Shown: positions 62,640 through 64,000 of the stretch, piece after piece
How the letters are laid out: each line of letters opens with the position of its first letter
How positions within the stretch are numbered: position 1 is the first letter of the stretch
Assembly (NCBI GenBank): GCA_037447655.1
Contig: JBBHKE010001770.1
Span: 1 to 64,000, forward strand
From: Zygnema cylindricum
Lineage: Eukaryota > Streptophyta > Zygnematophyceae > Zygnematales > Zygnemataceae
Direction of reading: 5' to 3'
DNA: 64,000 bases
The notes under the pieces: generated by a model
What the model was told of the DNA's origin: nothing
The model's input: only the letters and a program-made list of their open reading frames with translations
Databases searched by the model: none
Program-made: the position numbers and the translations under genes

Positions 62640-64000
62640 ACAACGCGCACGGGTTTGACATCCTTCTGGTTGTTGCGTGAAGATCTCTTTTTCTAATTCT
62701 CTGTGTAAGAAACCGGTTTTGATGTCCACCTGGTGCATTTCCATGTTCTGTGCTGCCGCTAGACTTAGTAGAATCCGGACGGATGGAAATCTAACAACCA
62801 TAGCGAAGGTCTCCTCATAATTGATTCCCTTCTTCTATGTGAATCCCTTTACCACTAATCTGGCCTTGTATCTCTTGATAGTGTTATCCAGATTGAGTTT
62901 CAACTTAAATTCCAACTTGCATCCAATCGATTTTTTTTCTGGACGACAATCCACCAACTTCCATGTGTTTGCTTCCATAATGAAGCCATCTCATCATTAA
63001 TGGTTGTCATCCACCTATTATGTTCCGGCCTATTAATTCAATACGAGTAAGTCTAGGTTTCTCTTAAATGTGAGAGCTTTTTACCTTGTTGTTCACTTTT
63101 CTCTCTTGATTTCTCTTGCAACTTCTCCTTCCTCTTTCAAAATCTGATGCTCGAATGGAGGGTTATCTCAGATTTCTCTAGATGCCTTCATCTTCTCCCC
63201 TATCCTTGGGATCTTTGGACTTTCCTTGTCCATGACTACCAAGTGTTTTACTAGAATGATATCTTCTCTTTCGAGATCATAAAATCTATATCTTTTTTCA
63301 TTTTCATCATATCCAAGTAGGTATCCTGGCTTTCCCCTTGCATCTAAATTCCAATCAGATTTTCTGTGTTAAGACTAAACAGTTTGCTTCGAACACCTTT
63401 AAGTGTAAAATATCAAGTTTTCTCCCGGTCCATCTTTCATAAGGTGTTTGTCTTTTTAGTACAGAGGTATGGACTCTATTTTTAAGATAGTTAGCACAAT
63501 TCATAGCTTTTGCCCAATTTTTTTTTTTTTTTTTTTTTTTTTTATCTAATAACATACTACGGGTACTATCACTTAATGTCCAATTTAGTCTCTTGGCTAC
63601 ACCGTTTTGTTCTGGGTTCTTTGGATTAGTCTTTTTGGGTTGAACCCCTTCCTCTTTCAAAAAATCCTCAAACTCATTAGAGGTGTATTCCCCCCCATTA
63701 TCACTCCTCACTCTCTTTATAGGTGTCTCATGAAGCTTCTCACTCCATGTTTTATACTATTTAAAATAAGCCGAAGCCTTAGATATTTTTTTCAAGAAAA
63801 AGACTATAAAGTATCGAGACGAATTATCAATGATAGCAAGCATAAATATTTTCCCTCCAACTAATGGTACTTTGAACGGTCCGTATATGTCAATATGAAC
63901 TAGATCGATGACCTATTCACCTTTATATGTTGCGATTTTAGTAAAGGCAATCTGTGGGCCTTACCTTAAGCACATCCACTATAGTCATCCAAGGTCTCCT
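62640..64000 (-). mobile_element. Copia retrotransposon fragment, runs off the window
   Basis: On the minus strand: integrase pieces RSDNGGEYTSNEFEDFLKEE and NPEQNGVAKRLNWTLS (63711-63355), interrupted by a poly-T (Lys-coding) run at 63519-63543. A linker follows, then RT with GCKLEFKLKLN, ARLVVKGFT, VRFPSVRILLSLAAAQ and MHQVDIKTGFLHRELEKEIF (62960-62660). It breaks off at about 62650, shortly after motif A. Its residues match the 48.7-kb Copia closely, so it is the same family, inverted. Confidence 0.85.

Overview
This is a eukaryotic nuclear window. It is AT-rich, has canonical GT-AG introns of about 0.5 to 4.6 kb, and is packed with nested transposable elements. The only non-transposon genes are two paralogous seven-exon genes. 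A streptophyte (charophyte) alga, or possibly an early land plant, fits best. The reasons are the cell-wall-type PC-esterase gene, a reverse-transcriptase family I associate with charophytes and bryophytes, and a Ty3/gypsy element carrying a cytosine DNA methyltransferase, an arrangement reported for the charophyte Klebsormidium and for dinoflagellates. The canonical splice sites argue against a dinoflagellate. The species cannot be fixed from sequence alone (inference).

Layout. 1-5 kb: nested small DNA transposons; TA-flanked CACCG-ended MITEs, a TAA-flanked Harbinger-like element, and hAT-like MITEs with 8-bp target duplications. 5.1-17.9 kb (+): PC-esterase copy A, seven exons, with MITEs in its introns. 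18-20.6 kb: a reverse-transcriptase fragment, pyrimidine-rich simple repeats and a dispersed repeat. 20.7-22.7 kb (-): a decayed reverse-transcriptase element. 22.7-22.8 kb: a Copia LTR fragment. 22.9-30.1 kb (+): a degenerate Ty3/gypsy element ordered gag, protease, C5 cytosine methyltransferase, RT, RNase H, integrase, PHD-like finger. 30.4-32.9 kb: microsatellites and minisatellites. 32.9-45.1 kb (-): PC-esterase copy B, tail-to-tail with copy A, with intact start, signal peptide and stop. 45.4-48.3 kb: TIR elements and direct repeats. 48.7-55.1 kb (+): a nearly full-length Copia element with two LTRs. 55.1-61.3 kb: CGCAGCTGCG-rich tracts, decayed ORFs and Copia-type LTR relics. 62.6-64 kb (-): part of another Copia element running off the end.

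How it fits together. The two esterase genes keep the same seven-exon structure and intron phases, so they arose by duplication in inverted orientation. Copy A has lost the homologous start codon and signal peptide, because homology stops inside exon 1. MITEs in introns of copy A are absent at the matching sites of copy B, so they inserted after the duplication. The most interesting object is the gypsy element that combines a DNA-methylation writer with a chromatin-reader-like finger. This copy is dead: it has a 44-bp frameshifting duplication, several in-frame stops including one at the catalytic ENV motif, and a mutated protease loop.
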